From NCBI RefSeq assembly GCF_003937945.1, contig NZ_RSEC01000036.1, positions 992,001 through 1,056,000 of the forward strand: 64,000 nt of DNA, given 5' to 3'. Source of the DNA: Amycolatopsis eburnea (lineage in GTDB: Bacteria > Actinomycetota > Actinomycetes > Mycobacteriales > Pseudonocardiaceae). Positions 9,258 to 16,852 of the stretch are shown one piece after another. A model generated the notes under the pieces. The model was not told the origin of the DNA. It searched no databases and worked only from the letters and a program-made list of their open reading frames with translations. Position 1 is the first letter of the stretch; each line of letters begins with the position of its first letter. Made by a program: the position numbers and the translations under genes.

Positions 9258-10853
9258 CTAGGCGAAGCCGACGTCGACTGTGCGGTCGTCACGCGCGCCG
9301 GGGCCGAGCGTCCGCGGGTCCGCGCAGCCGGACGCCGGGTCCGCGTCGGAGTCCTTCGCGTCGTCGCCGGCGTCCTTCTTCGTCGGGTGGTGGCCCTCCG
9401 CCGTGAAGCAGACCTGGTAGCTGCCGTCTTCGAGGCCGGTGAAGGCGTACGCGCCGTCCGGGCCGGTGACGACGCTGACGCCGTTGCTCAGCACGGCCTT
9501 GACGCCGGCCAGGCCGGGCTCGCCCGGGTCCTGGAGGCCGTTGCCGTTGGTGTCGGCCCAGGCGAAGTCGCCGATCCGGTTCGTCGGCGGGGCGAGCCCG
9601 AGGTCCACCGTGAAGTCCTCGCGCGCCGGGCCGCCGAGCGTGCGCGGGGCGGTGCAGCCGTCCGGGTCGGCGTCGGAGTCGCGGTCGTCGGCGGCCGCGT
9701 CCTTGCGCGTCACCGTGAAGTCCGCCGGGACGGTGAAGCAGACCTGGTAGGTGCCGTCCTTCAGCTTCTCGAACCCGTACTTCCCGCCGGCGTCGGTGGT
9801 CGCGGTGCCGACCGTGCCGCCCGCGCCGTCCTTCAGCGTCACCTTCACGCCCGCGACGCCGGGTTCGTCCGGGTCCTGGATCCCGTCGCGGTTGCGGTCC
9901 TTCCACGCGAAGTCGCCGATCTTCGCGATCGCGGGCGGCGGCAGGACGGTGATCGTGGCCGACGCCGTCTTGTCGCCTAGAGTGCCGCCCGCGAACTTCA
10001 CGCCGGTGACCTTCGCCGTGTTGACGTGCCCGTTGTCGGCCACCGTGAGGTCCGGGTGGTCGCAAATCAGCTGCTTGTTCGCGCCCGCGGCCAGCGCGAA
10101 CGGCTCGAACGGCGCCGGGCACCACGGGTCCTGCACCGAGATCCCGGTCAGCTCCTCGGTGCCGTCGTTCGTCACGGTGATCCGGTAGTGCGCGGTGTCG
10201 CCGGCGGTGACCGTCGCGAACGAGCCCCACGCACCGGTCGCCGGGTTCTGCACTTCCTTCTTCACCGAGTACGCGGCCAGGTTCAGGTCGACGCAGTCCC
10301 AGCGCAGCCGTTCGAGGCTGGTCGTGGTGAAGAACTTCACCGCGCCGGCCTTCGCCGGGGCCGTCACCGCCGGGAACTGCTGCCGGGCCAGGTGGCCGTC
10401 GCTCGCGTTGTGGTCGACGGCGAGCTTGCTCTCCTGCACCTGCGCGCCGGACGCGTCGAAGAACCGCAGGCCGGTCGCCGCGCCGTTGCCCGGGGCGTGC
10501 GAAGCGGTCCAGACGCTCAGCGTGTAGACGCCGCCGGGGACGAACTTCTCGGCCTGGACGGCGGTGCTGGCCTTGCCGTCCGGCGTCTGGACGACCGCCG
10601 AACGCTGCCCGTCGACCGCGTACGCCTGGTCGGTCAGCAGCTTCGGCGCCTTCGCGGCCGGCGTCCCGGGCGGCACGGGCGCGGCCGGGGTGAACACGTA
10701 CCCGTCGGGAGCGCCGTTGCGCGCCGTCTCCTCGACGCTCGGGTTCGCCGCGACCCCGCCGCAGGACGGCGGCGGCTCCGCGGCGGCCGTGGGTACGACC
10801 GTCCCCGAGAGCGCCACCACCGCCACTGCCACCACGCGCGCCGAACGGACCAT
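9258..10853 (-). CDS. Secreted protein with DUF11-like and two SdrD-type B domains
   Basis: A 531-residue exported protein. A Sec signal peptide occupies about residues 1-30, with cleavage near TAAAEP. Residues 30-190 form an all-beta, probably carbohydrate-binding-like domain. Residues 190-290 are DUF11-like (AHYRITVTNDGTEELTG). Two SdrD B-like repeats follow, each starting (K/R)IGDFAW and carrying a Ca-binding-type D-x-N-x-G-x-Q-D-P segment and a C-terminal YQVCFT strand. There is no LPXTG motif or C-terminal helix, so it is probably released or non-covalently bound. ATG 10853 is chosen because it precedes the signal peptide directly. Confidence 0.82.
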   Translation of the reverse strand: MVRSARVVAVAVVALSGTVVPTAAAEPPPSCGGVAANPSVEETARNGAPDGYVFTPAAPVPPGTPAAKAPKLLTDQAYAVDGQRSAVVQTPDGKASTAVQAEKFVPGGVYTLSVWTASHAPGNGAATGLRFFDASGAQVQESKLAVDHNASDGHLARQQFPAVTAPAKAGAVKFFTTTSLERLRWDCVDLNLAAYSVKKEVQNPATGAWGSFATVTAGDTAHYRITVTNDGTEELTGISVQDPWCPAPFEPFALAAGANKQLICDHPDLTVADNGHVNTAKVTGVKFAGGTLGDKTASATITVLPPPAIAKIGDFAWKDRNRDGIQDPDEPGVAGVKVTLKDGAGGTVGTATTDAGGKYGFEKLKDGTYQVCFTVPADFTVTRKDAAADDRDSDADPDGCTAPRTLGGPAREDFTVDLGLAPPTNRIGDFAWADTNGNGLQDPGEPGLAGVKAVLSNGVSVVTGPDGAYAFTGLEDGSYQVCFTAEGHHPTKKDAGDDAKDSDADPASGCADPRTLGPGARDDRTVDVGFA

Positions 10854-10877
10854 GCTTCGACTATGGCGCGTGGCAGG

Positions 10878-10932
10878 GGCCCGCACCGGGCGAGAACCGT
10901 CCACTTAAGAGTGAACCTCGCCGGTGCGGGCC
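10878..10932 (-). terminator. Terminator downstream of phoX
   Basis: An inverted repeat of 16 bp with one bulged base: GGCCCGCACCGG... (10878-10894) pairs with ...CCGGTGCGGGCC (10917-10932). It sits directly behind the phoX stop at 10940 and before the start of the SdrD-type gene. The loop contains one PHO-box-like half unit (GTTCACTCTTA on the minus strand). Confidence 0.65.
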
Positions 10933-10939
10933 GGGTGTG

Positions 10940-13006
10940 TCAGCGCTCGCCGATGCGGCCGGGCAGCCCGAAGCGGCCCTTCTTCCACACCGAGACGATC
11001 GACGGCCGCGGCTGCGCGGTGCCGCCGTCGGGCCAGTGCGACGTCGGGTTCGCCGAGCTGGTCGCGTTCTCGCCCGGGTGCTGGACCGCGACGAGCACCA
11101 GGTTGTCCGTCACGACCGGGCCGCACGTCTCGGCGCCGACCGGCACCGAGAGGAACTGCTTGACGTGCCCGCGCTCCGGGCCGGTGACCGGCACCGAGAA
11201 GAGGCCGTCGTTCGCGCCCAGCGCGTTGCCGTCGGTGGCGATCCACAGGTTGCCGTGGCGGTCGAAGGCCACGTTGTCCGGGCAGGAGATCGGGCTGACC
11301 TGGTCCTTCGGGAAGCCGCCGAAGTAGGTGTCCGCCGCCTTCGGGTCACCGCAGACCAGCAGCAGCCGCCAGGCGAACCGGGTGGACGCCGCGTCGCCGC
11401 GGTCCTCCTCCCACTCCAGGATGTGCCCGTTCTTGTTGCCCACCCGCGGGTTCGGCTCGTCGGCGCCGGCCTTGCCGGTCGCGCCGCGGTCGGAGTTGTT
11501 GGTCAGCGCCGCGTAGATCCGGCCGTTGACCGGGTTCGGCTCGATGTCCTCGGGCCGGTCCATCTTCGTCGCGGCCACCTTGTCCGCGGCCTGCCGGGTG
11601 AAGACGTAGACCTCCTCGGCGGTGAAGCCGTCCACAAAGGACTGGTCGCCGCTGGCCAGCGGGATCCACTCGCCGCGGCCGTCGAACTCGCCGTCGGACG
11701 GCAGCTTGCCGGTGCCGTCGATCTCCGCGGCCGGGCTGTCGCCGGTGAACCGGCCGACGTACAGCGTGCCCTCGTCGAGCAGCGCGGAGTTGTGCCGCCG
11801 CGCGTGCGCGCTCTTGCCCGGCTTGTACTTGCCCTTCGAGACGAACTTGTAGATGTACTCGAAGCGGCTGTCGTCCCCGGAGTAGACGGCGACGCGGCCG
11901 TCGGCGGTGATCTTGATGTTCGCGGCTTCGTGCTTGAACCGGCCGAGCGCGGTGTGCTTGACCGGCGTCGAGTTCGGGTCGTTGGGGTCGATTTCGATCA
12001 CCCAGCCGAAGCGGTTCGGCTCGTTCGGCTCCTGCGAGACGTCCCAGCGCTTGTCGAACCGCTCCCACTTGCGGGTGCTCGTGCCGCTGCCGACGGAGTA
12101 GCGCTTGAGCCGCGCCGCCTCGACCGGGTCGGTGACCTTGTCGGAGTTCGCGAAGTACTGGTCGAAGTTCTCTTCGCCGGAGAGCACCGTGCCCCACGGC
12201 GTCACGCCGCCGGAGCAGTTGTTCTGCGTGCCGCGGACCTTGCGCCCGCTCGGGTCGGCCGACGTCTTGAGGAACTTCGAGCCGGCGGCCGGGCCGCGCA
12301 CCTCGAAGATCGTGTCGAGCGTGATCCGGCGGCCGTACCGGCTGGGGACCACCTCGAGGCCGCCGCGGACCGGGTCGCGGCGGGTCAGCAGCACCGAAAG
12401 GCCGTGCGCGGCCCAGGCGATCTTGACCTGCTCCTCGGTCGGGTTCGCCGGGTCGTACTGGTCGGCCGGGAACATGTGGACCTCGGTCGTGTACTCGTGG
12501 TTGACCACGAGCAGGTTCGTCAGGCCCAGTGCGTCCTGCGGGATCAGGCCGACGAAGTCGTTGTTGTAGCCGAACTGCTTCGCCTGCGCGGCCGCGGTCT
12601 GCTTGGTGAAGTCGAACTTCGGCGCGCCCGCGACGACCGGGTCGCCCCACCGGACGACGACGCGCTGCGCGTAGGCGTCGGGGATGCTGACCGCGTCGAG
12701 CTTGTTCGGCGGGACGGGGTCGAAGTCGGTGCCCGGCACCGGACGCGACGGCGGCTGGGGCTTCTGGAGCGGTGCGGCCGCGGCGGTACCGGACAGCGCG
12801 GCGAACCCGCCCGCGGCGGCGGCCATCACGGCTCCGGCCTTGAAGACCCGGCGGCGGGAGATGTCCTTGACGACGTCACCGAAGTACTCGTTCCCGGAGT
12901 CGTTCGCCTCGGGGTGGGCGCACGCGTTGCCGCAGCGGTACTCGCAGGTGATCGGGGAACGGCCGCCCGGGTGAGCGGCGAACAACGGGAGCAGGCGGTC
13001 GGGCAC
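10940..13006 (-). CDS. phoX: PhoX-family alkaline phosphatase, Tat-exported
   Basis: A 688-residue phosphatase of the PhoX/DUF839 family, which releases phosphate from organic esters outside the cell using Ca and Fe. The twin-arginine motif SRRRVFK is at residues 50-56, followed by a hydrophobic Ala-rich segment and TAAAAP cleavage region. It is preceded by the family's long N-terminal leader with CGNACAHPEAN. Further family signatures are NNCSGGVTPWGT and GWVIEIDPNDP. A GTG start at 13006 is preceded by GGAGG. A candidate PHO box lies about 70 bp upstream, consistent with induction by phosphate starvation. Confidence 0.92.
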   Translation of the reverse strand: MPDRLLPLFAAHPGGRSPITCEYRCGNACAHPEANDSGNEYFGDVVKDISRRRVFKAGAVMAAAAGGFAALSGTAAAAPLQKPQPPSRPVPGTDFDPVPPNKLDAVSIPDAYAQRVVVRWGDPVVAGAPKFDFTKQTAAAQAKQFGYNNDFVGLIPQDALGLTNLLVVNHEYTTEVHMFPADQYDPANPTEEQVKIAWAAHGLSVLLTRRDPVRGGLEVVPSRYGRRITLDTIFEVRGPAAGSKFLKTSADPSGRKVRGTQNNCSGGVTPWGTVLSGEENFDQYFANSDKVTDPVEAARLKRYSVGSGTSTRKWERFDKRWDVSQEPNEPNRFGWVIEIDPNDPNSTPVKHTALGRFKHEAANIKITADGRVAVYSGDDSRFEYIYKFVSKGKYKPGKSAHARRHNSALLDEGTLYVGRFTGDSPAAEIDGTGKLPSDGEFDGRGEWIPLASGDQSFVDGFTAEEVYVFTRQAADKVAATKMDRPEDIEPNPVNGRIYAALTNNSDRGATGKAGADEPNPRVGNKNGHILEWEEDRGDAASTRFAWRLLLVCGDPKAADTYFGGFPKDQVSPISCPDNVAFDRHGNLWIATDGNALGANDGLFSVPVTGPERGHVKQFLSVPVGAETCGPVVTDNLVLVAVQHPGENATSSANPTSHWPDGGTAQPRPSIVSVWKKGRFGLPGRIGER

Positions 13007-13073
13007 AGCGCCTCCATGGTGGGGATTCGGGAACGGACCGAACCTAAGCGCCCAAAACCAGTCTTTCCGGACT

Positions 13074-13095
13074 TCTGAGTGAACAACGGGTGTAC
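13074..13095 (-). promoter_or_regulatory. Candidate PHO box upstream of phoX
   Basis: On the minus strand two 11-bp units lie head to tail: GTACACCCGTT then GTTCACTCAGA. The actinomycete PhoP consensus unit is close to G(G/T)TCACC followed by four loosely conserved bases; both units match it with one or two deviations. It lies about 70-90 bp from the phoX start. Confidence 0.6.
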
Positions 13096-13100
13096 AGCGG

Positions 13101-13130
13101 ACAGCCCCGGGACGCGGATCCCGGGGCTGT
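13101..13130 (-). terminator. Terminator downstream of the MFS gene
   Basis: A perfect 12-bp inverted repeat (ACAGCCCCGGGA at 13101-13112, complement at 13119-13130) with a 6-nt loop, located 18 bp beyond the MFS stop and just before the phoX promoter region. Confidence 0.85.
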
Positions 13131-13147
13131 CACGGTGGGTGCGGAAC

Positions 13148-14365
13148 TCAGAACTCTTCGCCGACGAGCACCGCTTCCCGCGGCACGGTGTGCGGGTCGG
13201 CCTTCTTCTCCCGCAGCGAGAGCAGCGCACCGGCGACGACGCACAGGATGGCCGAGACGACGAACGGCGCCTGCGGCGAGCCGAACCACTCGGCGACGTG
13301 CCCGACGAGCGTCGCGGCCACGGCGCCACCGAGCCACCGGCAGAAGTTGTAGCCCGCGCTGGCGACCGGGCGCGGCGCGTCGCTGATCGACATCGCGGTG
13401 CCGGTGAACAGCGTGTTCAGCAGGCCGGACACCAGCCCGGAGACGATGATCCCGGCGACCAGCACCGGCTTGCTCGGCACCGCGAGCACCAGCATCAGCA
13501 CGGCGTAGCCGAAGACGGCGGCCGCGGCCGCGTGCCGCTCGCCGAGCTTGGCGGCCAGCCGCGGCGCGAGGGCGACGCCGGCGACCGCGACGCACAGGCC
13601 CCAGCCGCAGAAGATCAGCCCGACGGCGATGGCGCTCCAACCGAGGACGAACGGCGACCAGGCCAGCACCGCGAAGAACGCGGCGGTGTAGAGCGCCGAG
13701 GCGACGGAGGTGCGCAGCAGACCGGTGTGCTTGAGCGCGCGGAGCGGGTCGAGCAGCTTGATCGGCTCGCGCTTCTCGTGCTTGTCGCTCTTGAGGAACA
13801 CCGCGCACAGCACGAGCGCGCCCGCCATCAGGATCGCGGTGCCGAGGAACGGGCCGCGCCACGAGATGCTGCCGAGCAGCGCGCCCAGCAGCGGGCCGAC
13901 CGACAGGCCGACGCCGAGCGCGGCTTCGTAGAGCAGGATCGCGCCGGACTGGCCGCCGGTCGCGGCGCCGACGATCACCGAAAGCGCCGTCGCGATGAAG
14001 AACGCGTTGCCGAGGCCCCAGACCGCGCGCAGCCCGACGAGCTGCTCGATCGACCCGGCGGCCGCGCACAGGGCGGTGGCCGCGACGATCAGCGTCAGCC
14101 CGACCAGCACCGTGCGCTTGGCGCCGAACTTGGCGCTCGCCGTGCCGGTGACCAGCATCGCGATGACCTGGACGCCGAGGTAGGACGAGAAGAGCAGGGT
14201 GACCTGGGACGGCGTCGCGTCCAGGCCCTTGGCGATGGACAGCAGGATCGGGTCGACCAGCCCGATCCCCATGAAGGCGATGACCGCGGCGAACGCGGTG
14301 ATCCACACCTGCTTGGGCTGGCCCTTGACGGCGTCCAGCAGGCTCGAGTGGTGTTCAGCGCTCAT
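13148..14365 (-). CDS. MFS transporter, probable drug/metabolite efflux
   Basis: A 405-residue major-facilitator protein with about 12 predicted helices, the normal DHA1 length. The loop after helix 2 (GTASAKFGAKRTVLVG) is a degenerate motif A. The ATG start at 14365 overlaps the 3' end of the upstream marR-type gene by 11 bp, so the two form a regulator-transporter operon. This arrangement usually means efflux of the compound that the MarR protein senses. The substrate is unknown. Confidence 0.88.
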   Translation of the reverse strand: MSAEHHSSLLDAVKGQPKQVWITAFAAVIAFMGIGLVDPILLSIAKGLDATPSQVTLLFSSYLGVQVIAMLVTGTASAKFGAKRTVLVGLTLIVAATALCAAAGSIEQLVGLRAVWGLGNAFFIATALSVIVGAATGGQSGAILLYEAALGVGLSVGPLLGALLGSISWRGPFLGTAILMAGALVLCAVFLKSDKHEKREPIKLLDPLRALKHTGLLRTSVASALYTAAFFAVLAWSPFVLGWSAIAVGLIFCGWGLCVAVAGVALAPRLAAKLGERHAAAAAVFGYAVLMLVLAVPSKPVLVAGIIVSGLVSGLLNTLFTGTAMSISDAPRPVASAGYNFCRWLGGAVAATLVGHVAEWFGSPQAPFVVSAILCVVAGALLSLREKKADPHTVPREAVLVGEEF

Positions 14366-14813
14366 CGCTGATCAGTTCCTCCTTCTTGGTGTCGACAAGC
14401 AACTTCGCGAGGGCCGGGAGGGCGGCTTCGATCGCGGCGCGGTCGGTGTCGTCCATGGCGATGAGCCGCTCGCGGAGGAACTCCTCCCGGGCGGCCACCG
14501 TCTCGGCGTAGAAGCGGCGGCCCTCGTCGGTGACGTCCACGAGCACGGCCCGGCCGTCGGCGGGGTCCGGCATGCGGGTGGCGAGGCCGAGCCGTTCGAG
14601 GCGGCCGACGACGTCGGTCATCGACGGCAGCTTGACCTGCTCGAACTCGGCGAGCGCGCTCATCCGCCGCGGGCCGCCGTTGACCAGCTCGCTCAGCACC
14701 GACCCCTGGGTGAGGGTCAGCGACAGCTGCGGGGTCTGGCGGCGCACCTGGTGGTACAGCCGGAAGACCAGCGGCCGCAGCCGGTGGGCGAGGTCGGCGA
14801 TCGGGGAAGTCAC
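14355..14813 (-). CDS. MarR-family transcriptional regulator of the adjacent MFS gene
   Basis: A 152-residue winged-helix repressor. The wHTH covers about residues 40-105 (SLTLTQGSVLSELVNGG, then the recognition region KLPSMTDVVGRLERLGL and the wing RMPDPADGRAVLVDVT). N- and C-terminal helices would form the dimer interface. The GTG start at 14813 lies inside a palindromic operator, so it very probably represses itself and the co-transcribed transporter gene. Confidence 0.92.
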   Translation of the reverse strand: MTSPIADLAHRLRPLVFRLYHQVRRQTPQLSLTLTQGSVLSELVNGGPRRMSALAEFEQVKLPSMTDVVGRLERLGLATRMPDPADGRAVLVDVTDEGRRFYAETVAAREEFLRERLIAMDDTDRAAIEAALPALAKLLVDTKKEELISDER

Positions 14814-14851
14814 TTAGCCAGGCTAACAAAAATTAGTAAGGGTGGCTAAGT
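14812..14851. promoter_or_regulatory. MarR operator region, nested palindromes
   Basis: A perfect 13-bp palindrome TTAGCCAGGCTAA lies at 14814-14826. A second, looser site of the same half-site type (TTAG, nine bases, CTAA) is at 14833-14849. Outer arms ACTTAGCCA (14812-14820) and TGGCTAAGT (14843-14851) are also perfectly complementary. The block covers the marR start codon and is the most AT-rich part of the gap, so it likely overlaps the promoter. Confidence 0.75.
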
Positions 14852-14880
14852 AACTCCTCTCACAAGCTACGCTCGGAGGT

Positions 14881-15519
14881 ATGGACGCGGTGATCTTCGA
14901 CCTCGACGGCGTACTGGTGGACTCCGAGCGGATCTGGGACGAGGTGCGCCGCGCGGTCGTCGCCGAGCACGGCGGCACCTGGCGCGAGGAGGCGACGCGC
15001 GCCCAGCAGGGGATGAGCACCCCGGAATGGGCCCGCTACCTGGTGGAGGAGCTCGGCGCGCGGACGACGCCGGCCGAGATCGCGACGATCGTCGTCAAGC
15101 GGATGGCCGCCCGGTACGCCGCGGAGCCGCCGCTGATCCCCGGCGCGGTGGACGTCGTGCGGCAGGTGTCGGCCCGGTGGCCGGTGGCGATCGCCAGCTC
15201 GTCGCCGGTGCTGCTGATCAAGGGCTTCCTCGACGTGACCGGCCTGCCGGTCGGCGCGGCGGTGTCGTCCGAGCAGGTCGGCGCCGGCAAACCGGCACCG
15301 GACGTCTACCTGCGGGCGGCCGAGCTGCTCGGCGTCGCGCCGGAGGACTGCGCCGCCGTGGAGGACACGACGAACGGCCTGCGGTCCGCGCTGGCGGCGA
15401 AGATGGCGGTGTACGCGGTGCCGAACCCGCACTTCCCGCCGGATCCCGAGGTGCTCGCGGAGGCGACGGCGGTGGTGCCGGAGATCACCGGCTTGCCGGG
15501 TGCGCTTGGACTGAGTTGA
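14881..15519 (+). CDS. HAD-superfamily phosphatase/phosphomutase (beta-PGM-like)
   Basis: A 212-residue HAD hydrolase with a helical cap inserted after motif I. Motif I is FDLDGVLVDSE (nucleophile Asp7, general acid Asp9), motif II the Ser of ASSSP, motif III the Lys of GKPAPD, and motif IV EDTTNGLRSA. The overall form resembles beta-phosphoglucomutase and small-molecule phosphatases; the substrate is not predictable. The Shine-Dalgarno GGAGG is almost in contact with ATG 14881, an unusually short spacing. The 3' end overlaps the convergent anti-sigma-like gene by 35 bp. Confidence 0.85.
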   Translation: MDAVIFDLDGVLVDSERIWDEVRRAVVAEHGGTWREEATRAQQGMSTPEWARYLVEELGARTTPAEIATIVVKRMAARYAAEPPLIPGAVDVVRQVSARWPVAIASSSPVLLIKGFLDVTGLPVGAAVSSEQVGAGKPAPDVYLRAAELLGVAPEDCAAVEDTTNGLRSALAAKMAVYAVPNPHFPPDPEVLAEATAVVPEITGLPGALGLS

Positions 15520-16204
15520 CCTCGTACCGCACGGGCGGCGAGCCGGGCGGCACGTCGGCGAGGAACACCGGGCCGCGCTGGAGCGTGCCCACCATCTTGG
15601 CCAGGCTCAGGTTGCCCGCCTCGTCGTAGAGACGCAGCACCTGTGTCGTCCGGTCGGCGAGGAAGACCGCCTTGCCCGCCGGCAGCGGGCCCCCGTTCTT
15701 GCCGATGTACCCGGCGCTCACGGGGGAATCCGACACGGGGACGCAGGACGGCGACTCGATGCCGAAGTTCGACTCCGGCCCGCCGTGGGTCGCGCCCTTG
15801 GGCAGCGCTTCGAGGCAGAACATGCGCTGCCCGGCGGCGTCGGTGGCGTCGGAGGCGTACGAGGTCCAGGCGTCCGTTTGCCCCGCGAAGTCGACCAGCG
15901 CCTTCGGCTCACCGACGAAGTTCACGCCCGGCGGCGAGATCACCGGCTTCGGGAGCACCAGGTCCTGGCCCGGCCGCGACGCCGGGGCCGGCGGCGGCTG
16001 GACCGTGTTCACCTGGGTGGCGATCGCCACACTGGTCAGCACCACGAGCACCGCGGCGAGCGGGGCGACCCACACCGCGGCCCGGCGGCGGCGGGGCCGG
16101 TGCTGCCGCCGCAGCTGCTCGGCCCACGCCGCGTCGAGGTTGGGCGTGACCTTCTCCGCCTCCGCACGCAGTGCGTCGGCCAGCTTGCGTTCGAGGTCGG
16201 TCAT
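15485..16204 (-). CDS. Membrane-anchored partner of the SigE-type sigma factor (putative anti-sigma/regulatory protein)
   Basis: A 239-residue protein with an acidic/basic cytoplasmic N-terminus of about 40 residues, one helix at about 43-62 (VWVAPLAAVLVVLTSVAIAT), and an external domain of about 175 residues with two Cys that could form a disulfide. The N-terminal segment is short for a ZAS-type anti-sigma domain and has no HxxxCxxC motif. The inference rests on topology and on the ATGA overlap with the sigma gene, a pattern common for CU41-type sigma/membrane pairs in actinobacteria. No enzymatic motif is visible. Confidence 0.7.
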   Translation of the reverse strand: MTDLERKLADALRAEAEKVTPNLDAAWAEQLRRQHRPRRRRAAVWVAPLAAVLVVLTSVAIATQVNTVQPPPAPASRPGQDLVLPKPVISPPGVNFVGEPKALVDFAGQTDAWTSYASDATDAAGQRMFCLEALPKGATHGGPESNFGIESPSCVPVSDSPVSAGYIGKNGGPLPAGKAVFLADRTTQVLRLYDEAGNLSLAKMVGTLQRGPVFLADVPPGSPPVRYEVNSVQAHPASR

Positions 16205-16731
16205 CGCTCACCTCCCAGGTCGTCCCCCCAGTGCTTGCGCAGGTTCTCCATCGCGTGGTGGGTGGTCGCCTTGACGGTGCCGGGCGAGATGCCGAGCGTC
16301 TCCGCGATGGCCGCCGTGCTCAGGTCCAGCCAATACCTCAGCACGAGGACCTCGCGCTGTCGCCTCGACAGCTTCCCGACCACCTCGCGCAGCTGCTGGT
16401 GCTCCCAGTTGGCCACCGCCCTGACCTCGGCCGACAGCTCGTCCGGCGGCCGGTCCTGCGGGGCGCGCCGGACCACGCGCAGGTGCCGCGTCCGCGAACG
16501 CGACAGGTTCACCACGGTCGTGCGCAGGTAGCCGGCCACCCGGGCGTGGTCGGTCAGGGTGTCCCAGCGCTGGTGGAGCTTGACGAAGGCCTCCTGGGCG
16601 ACGTTCTCCGCGTCGTCCGCGCCGAGCAGGTGCGCCAGCCGGGTCATCTGCCCGAAGTACTCGCGGAACAGGTCGTGGAAGGTCGGCGCGCCCAGATCCC
16701 CCGGCGCGCTTTCGCCCACGCTCGCACTCAC
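16201..16731 (-). CDS. SigE-family ECF RNA polymerase sigma factor
   Basis: A 176-residue extracytoplasmic-function sigma factor. Region 2 contains FREYFGQMTRLAHLLG and AENVAQEAFVKLHQRW; region 4 contains LSRRQREVLVLRYWLDLSTAAIAETLGIS and the recognition helix PGTVKATTHHAMENL. The open frame extends upstream to 16776, but GTG 16731 is preferred because the extra residues are low-complexity and overlap the promoter zone. The stop overlaps the start of the membrane partner gene (ATGA). Confidence 0.9.
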   Translation of the reverse strand: MSASVGESAPGDLGAPTFHDLFREYFGQMTRLAHLLGADDAENVAQEAFVKLHQRWDTLTDHARVAGYLRTTVVNLSRSRTRHLRVVRRAPQDRPPDELSAEVRAVANWEHQQLREVVGKLSRRQREVLVLRYWLDLSTAAIAETLGISPGTVKATTHHAMENLRKHWGDDLGGER

Positions 16732-16777
16732 ACCCCGCCAACGCGCACCCCGCCCCACCGGTTTAGTGCACCACACG

Positions 16778-16838
16778 AAAAGCCGTGAAGGCCTCCTTAC
16801 CGGCGCTTATGACCGGCAAGGAGGCCTTCACGGCTTTT
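16778..16838. terminator. Very long, near-perfect terminator hairpin after ino1
   Basis: Two arms of 26 bases (16778-16803 and 16813-16838) pair with a single mismatch and a 9-nt loop. The outer 21 bp are perfect and the structure begins with AAAA and ends with TTTT, so it can work in both directions. The core GTGAAGGCCTCCTT is highly characteristic and may be a dispersed repeat in this genome. It separates ino1 from the sigma factor gene. Confidence 0.92.
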
Positions 16839-16852
16839 GCGAGCGGAGTGAG

